Positions 60,904 to 64,000 of a stretch of DNA of 64,000 nt are shown one piece after another (the first letter of the stretch is position 1; every line of letters begins with the position of its first letter). Below the pieces are notes generated by a model. That model was not told where the DNA came from, ran no database searches, and saw nothing but the letters and a program-made list of their open reading frames with translations. The translations under genes and the position numbers were made by a program. Source of the stretch: Saccharospirillum sp039982735 (lineage in GTDB: Bacteria; Pseudomonadota; Gammaproteobacteria; Pseudomonadales; Natronospirillaceae); contig NZ_JBDWXV010000022.1 of NCBI RefSeq assembly GCF_039982735.1, forward strand, positions 1-64,000, read 5' to 3'.

Positions 60904-63900
60904 GTGTCCGCTCAATTTGTACATCTCAGAGTTCATACCGAATATTCACTGGTCGACGGCCTGATTCGCCCCAAGGCGTTGGTGCAGGCGGCGCTCAAGC
61001 AGGGGATGCCGGCGGTCGCGATCACAGACATCACCAACTTTTTCGGGCTGATCAAGTTTTACAATGCGGCACTGGGTGCGGGCATCAAGCCCTTACTGGG
61101 GGCTGATCTTTGGGTGGAGAACCCGGCAGATGCGACAGCGCCGTTCCGGATGACGGTGCTGTCACAAAACGCCCAGGGTTACCGCAACCTGACCGAGCTG
61201 ATTTCCGAGGCGTATCAGACGCACCAGGTACATGACCGCGCTGTGATTAAAGCGGAGTGGATTAAGGCGAAAAACGAGGGGCTGATCCTGCTCAGCGGTG
61301 GTCGCTTTGGTGACGTCGGTGAGGCGCTGAGCCGTGGCAAGGCGGATGTTGCGGGAGAACTGGCCCGGCACTGGCAGGCGATCTTTGGCGATCGCTATTA
61401 CCTGGAGCTGCAACGCACCGGGCGTGACCAGGACGAAGTCATCGTGCAGGGCAGTCTGTTGCTGGCGCGCGAGCTCGACATTGCCGTGGTGGCCACCAAC
61501 GACGTCATGTTTCTGACTCAGGATGACTTCGACGCCCATGAAGCCCGGGTCTGTATCAACGACGGTGTGACGGTTGACGACCCCAAGCGGGCTCGCCGTT
61601 ACTCCGACCAGCAATACCTGAAAAGTGCTGACGAGATGGCGGAGCTTTTCTCCGATCTGCCTGAAGCCATCGATAATAGCCTGCTGATTGCAGAGCGGTG
61701 TTCGACAACGGTAAAACTGGGCGAGTACTTCCTGCCGGATTACCCCATCCCCGATGGCATGACCATGGATGAGTACTTCCGCCAGCTGAGTTTTGAAGGC
61801 CTGGAGCGTCGTCTGTCGGTCAGCCTGAAGAAGGACGATCCTGAGTACGCCAGCAAGCACGCCGACTACGTCACCCGGCTCGAATTCGAACTGAATATCA
61901 TCATTCAGATGGGCTTTCCCGGTTACTTTCTGATCGTGATGGACTTTATTCGCTGGGCCAAAGAGCACGATATTCCGGTTGGGCCGGGCCGGGGTTCGGG
62001 TGCCGGCTCACTGGTCGCCTATTCGCTCGATATTACCGACCTGGACCCGCTGGAATACGATCTGCTGTTCGAACGCTTCCTGAACCCGGAGCGGGTGTCG
62101 ATGCCCGACTTCGACGTCGACTTTTGCATGGAAAAGCGCGATCGCGTTATTCAGTATGTGGCCGATCAGTATGGTCGCCAGGCGGTGTCCCAGATCGTTA
62201 CTTTCGGTACCCTGGCTGCCAAGGCCGTGGTGCGCGACGTTGCCCGCGTGCAGGGCAAGGCCTATGGTCTGGCTGACCGAATATCCAAGCTGATTCCCGC
62301 TGACCCGGGTATGACGCTGACCAAGGCCATAGACGATGTCGCCGAGCTCAAGGAGTTTCTGGCTGATGACGAAGAAGGCATGGAAATCTGGGAGATGGCG
62401 CTCAAGCTCGAGGGCATAACCCGCCAGACCGGCAAGCACGCCGGGGGCGTGGTAATCGCGCCTACCAAGCTGACTGATTTCTCGCCTTTGTTGTGCGAAG
62501 AAGATGGTACCGGCCTGGTTACCCAGTACGATAAAAACGACGTTGAATCCGCTGGCCTGGTCAAGTTCGACTTTCTCGGGCTGCGCACCCTGACGATCAT
62601 CGACTGGGCGCTGAAAATCATTAACCCCAGACTGGCCGCCAAGGGTCAGCCCGCCATCGACATCGCGCATATTCCGCTCGACGACGAACCCTCGTTTCAG
62701 TTGTTGCAGAAAGCCCACACCACGGCGGTGTTCCAGCTTGAATCGCGCGGTATGAAAGACCTGATTAAACGGCTGAAGCCCGACTGTCTGGAAGACATGA
62801 TCGCCCTGGTGGCCCTGTTCCGGCCGGGCCCGCTGCAATCGGGCATGGTGGATAACTTCATCAACCGGAAACACGAACGCGAGGAAATGGCCTACCCGGA
62901 TCCGCAGTATCAGCACGAATGGCTGAAGCCGATTCTTGCGCCAACCTACGGCATCATCCTGTATCAGGAGCAGGTGATGCAGATCGCCCAGGAACTGGCG
63001 GGCTATACACTCGGCGGCGCCGACTTGCTGCGCCGGGCGATGGGCAAGAAAAAGCCAGAGGAGATGGCGAAGCAGCGTGAAGTCTTCGCCGCTGGTGCAG
63101 CGTCCAAAGGTGTCGATGCGGAGCTGGCGACCAAGATTTTTGATCTGGTGGAAAAGTTTGCGGGTTACGGCTTCAACAAATCGCATTCGGCTGCCTATGC
63201 GTTGGTGTCTTATCAGACGCTCTGGCTCAAGGCGCATTACCCGGCCGCTTTTATGGCCGCGACCATGTCGTCGGAACTGGATAACACCGACAAAGTCGTT
63301 ATCTTCATCGAAGACTGCCGGCAACTGGGCATCGACGTGCTGCCGCCAGATGTGAACGCCGGTGATTACATGTTCACGGTGAACGAAAACGACCAGATCA
63401 TCTACGGCCTGGGGGCGATCAAGGGGGTCGGCGAAGGCCCGGTAGAGGCGATCGTCGCCGCCCGGTCAAACGGCGGGCCCTTTACCGACCTGTTCGACTT
63501 CTGCGAGCGCGTCGACAGTCGCAAGGTAAACAAGCGGTGCATCGAAGCGCTGATCAAGGCCGGCGCACTGGACCGGTTGGCCCCGCACCGGGCCATGCTG
63601 CTGGCCGCCATGGAAGATGCGGTACGCACGGCTGAGCAGTCGGCCAGCAATCAGGCCGCTGGCATGATCGATTTGTTCAACGACTTGCAGGTGGAAAGCC
63701 AGAAAGCGCCCTATGCGCCCTATGAGCAGGTGATGCAGCATTCGTTGAAAGAGCGTCTGATGGGCGAGAAAGAAACGCTTGGCCTGTACCTGACGGGCCA
63801 CCCGATCGACGAATACGAATCGGAAGTCAACAAGATCGCCTCAATGCGCCTTGGCGAGCTCGATATGCCGCCGGAAGAGCTGCGTCGCTTGCGCAAGCAG

Positions 63901-64000
63901 ACGAAAACCCTGGCTGGCCTGGTGCTCGGTGTTCGCACCCGCCAGACCCAGCGCGGCGATACCATGGCCATTGTCTCGCTGGACGACCGGACCGGACGCA
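60904..64000 (+). CDS. dnaE: DNA polymerase III subunit alpha (partial, runs off the window)
   Basis: The reading frame is open from a GTG at 60904 to the window end, over 1,030 residues of the roughly 1,160 expected. It begins SAQFVHLRVHTEYSLVDGLI, the PHP domain. The polymerase metal-binding motif PDFDVDF places Asp402 and Asp404, and GPGRGSGAGSLVAYSL precedes it. YGIILYQEQVMQIAQELAGY and YGFNKSHSAAYALVSYQT are further diagnostic phrases. GAAGGAGAAAG lies upstream of the GTG. It is the replicative polymerase catalytic subunit and the last gene of the envelope/replication block. Confidence 0.97.
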   Translation, partial: MSAQFVHLRVHTEYSLVDGLIRPKALVQAALKQGMPAVAITDITNFFGLIKFYNAALGAGIKPLLGADLWVENPADATAPFRMTVLSQNAQGYRNLTELISEAYQTHQVHDRAVIKAEWIKAKNEGLILLSGGRFGDVGEALSRGKADVAGELARHWQAIFGDRYYLELQRTGRDQDEVIVQGSLLLARELDIAVVATNDVMFLTQDDFDAHEARVCINDGVTVDDPKRARRYSDQQYLKSADEMAELFSDLPEAIDNSLLIAERCSTTVKLGEYFLPDYPIPDGMTMDEYFRQLSFEGLERRLSVSLKKDDPEYASKHADYVTRLEFELNIIIQMGFPGYFLIVMDFIRWAKEHDIPVGPGRGSGAGSLVAYSLDITDLDPLEYDLLFERFLNPERVSMPDFDVDFCMEKRDRVIQYVADQYGRQAVSQIVTFGTLAAKAVVRDVARVQGKAYGLADRISKLIPADPGMTLTKAIDDVAELKEFLADDEEGMEIWEMALKLEGITRQTGKHAGGVVIAPTKLTDFSPLLCEEDGTGLVTQYDKNDVESAGLVKFDFLGLRTLTIIDWALKIINPRLAAKGQPAIDIAHIPLDDEPSFQLLQKAHTTAVFQLESRGMKDLIKRLKPDCLEDMIALVALFRPGPLQSGMVDNFINRKHEREEMAYPDPQYQHEWLKPILAPTYGIILYQEQVMQIAQELAGYTLGGADLLRRAMGKKKPEEMAKQREVFAAGAASKGVDAELATKIFDLVEKFAGYGFNKSHSAAYALVSYQTLWLKAHYPAAFMAATMSSELDNTDKVVIFIEDCRQLGIDVLPPDVNAGDYMFTVNENDQIIYGLGAIKGVGEGPVEAIVAARSNGGPFTDLFDFCERVDSRKVNKRCIEALIKAGALDRLAPHRAMLLAAMEDAVRTAEQSASNQAAGMIDLFNDLQVESQKAPYAPYEQVMQHSLKERLMGEKETLGLYLTGHPIDEYESEVNKIASMRLGELDMPPEELRRLRKQTKTLAGLVLGVRTRQTQRGDTMAIVSLDDRTGR

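Noticed and set aside
61162..61968. 268-codon minus-strand open frame within dnaE
   Set aside because: Antisense shadow of a well-recognised gene with no ribosome site or family match.
62008..63324. 438-codon open frame on the minus strand within dnaE
   Set aside because: It lies wholly antisense to clear DNA polymerase III coding sequence, resembles no protein family and has His/Gln-rich shadow composition.
1..64000. CRISPR array, prophage, insertion sequence or defence island
   Set aside because: No regularly spaced short repeats, transposase, integrase, phage structural or known defence genes were found; gene content is core metabolism and housekeeping.

Overview
This window is chromosomal DNA from a Gram-negative gammaproteobacterium. 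The strongest evidence is the right half, which carries rpsB-tsf-pyrH-frr-uppS-cdsA-dxr-rseP-bamA-skp-lpxD-fabZ-lpxA-lpxB-rnhB-dnaE in the order known from enterics and pseudomonads. A Pseudomonas-type dapD/dapC pair, a MASE2 adenylate cyclase, a DUF3549 gene and long E. coli-type queF point to the Oceanospirillales/Pseudomonadales side, possibly a marine genus such as Saccharospirillum or Marinobacter. That genus guess is inference only. No phage, transposase, CRISPR array or obvious genomic island was seen.

Layout. 1-180: the 5S rRNA at the end of an rRNA operon, with its terminator. 336-2507: a membrane protein joining two GIDE-like domains to a LemA domain. 2645-7955: a sugar-uptake operon on the minus strand (two permeases, GH36 alpha-galactosidase, binding protein) behind a promoter overlapped by a LacI-type palindrome; it has no ATPase gene. 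8289-14228: single genes and pairs (dCMP deaminase, asparaginase, HAD phosphatase, YfcH-like epimerase, a YadG/YadH-type exporter, queF). 14252-14694: two direct 181-bp-spaced repeats beside tRNA-Ser(GGA). 14832-24662: nitroreductase, an adenylate cyclase, amidase, two GGDEF proteins, cbpA-cbpM, an MFS transporter and a protein with 26-residue repeats. 24785-29194: the propionate (2-methylcitrate) operon under a GntR regulator with two matching palindromes. 29356-33092: a lipoprotein esterase, a TauE/SafE transporter and a complete bioMNY biotin transporter. 33326-39397: moeA, ychJ, DUF3549, yqcC, sodB, a coiled-coil membrane protein and a GlpR-type repressor, with structured intergenic repeats between them. 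39505-45689: dapD, an ArsC-like protein, dapC, glnD and map. 45838-64000: the conserved translation, isoprenoid, outer-membrane and lipid A block, ending inside dnaE.

How the genes work together. The prp operon feeds propionyl-CoA through the methylcitrate cycle. The alpha-galactosidase has no signal peptide, so alpha-galactosides are probably imported intact and split in the cytoplasm, using a shared ATPase encoded elsewhere. The right-hand block couples ribosome synthesis (S2, EF-Ts, RRF), undecaprenyl and phospholipid precursors (UppS, CdsA, Dxr), envelope-stress proteolysis (RseP), outer-membrane assembly (BamA, Skp) and lipid A synthesis (LpxD, FabZ, LpxA, LpxB), largely through genes overlapping by 1-4 bases.

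Most of the window is ordinary core genome. The items most worth a second look are the GIDE-GIDE-LemA protein, the intergenic inverted-repeat family, the tRNA-linked repeats, the GntR operators, the likely non-ATG start of the second GGDEF protein, and the uncharacterised coiled-coil protein paired with a GlpR-type regulator.
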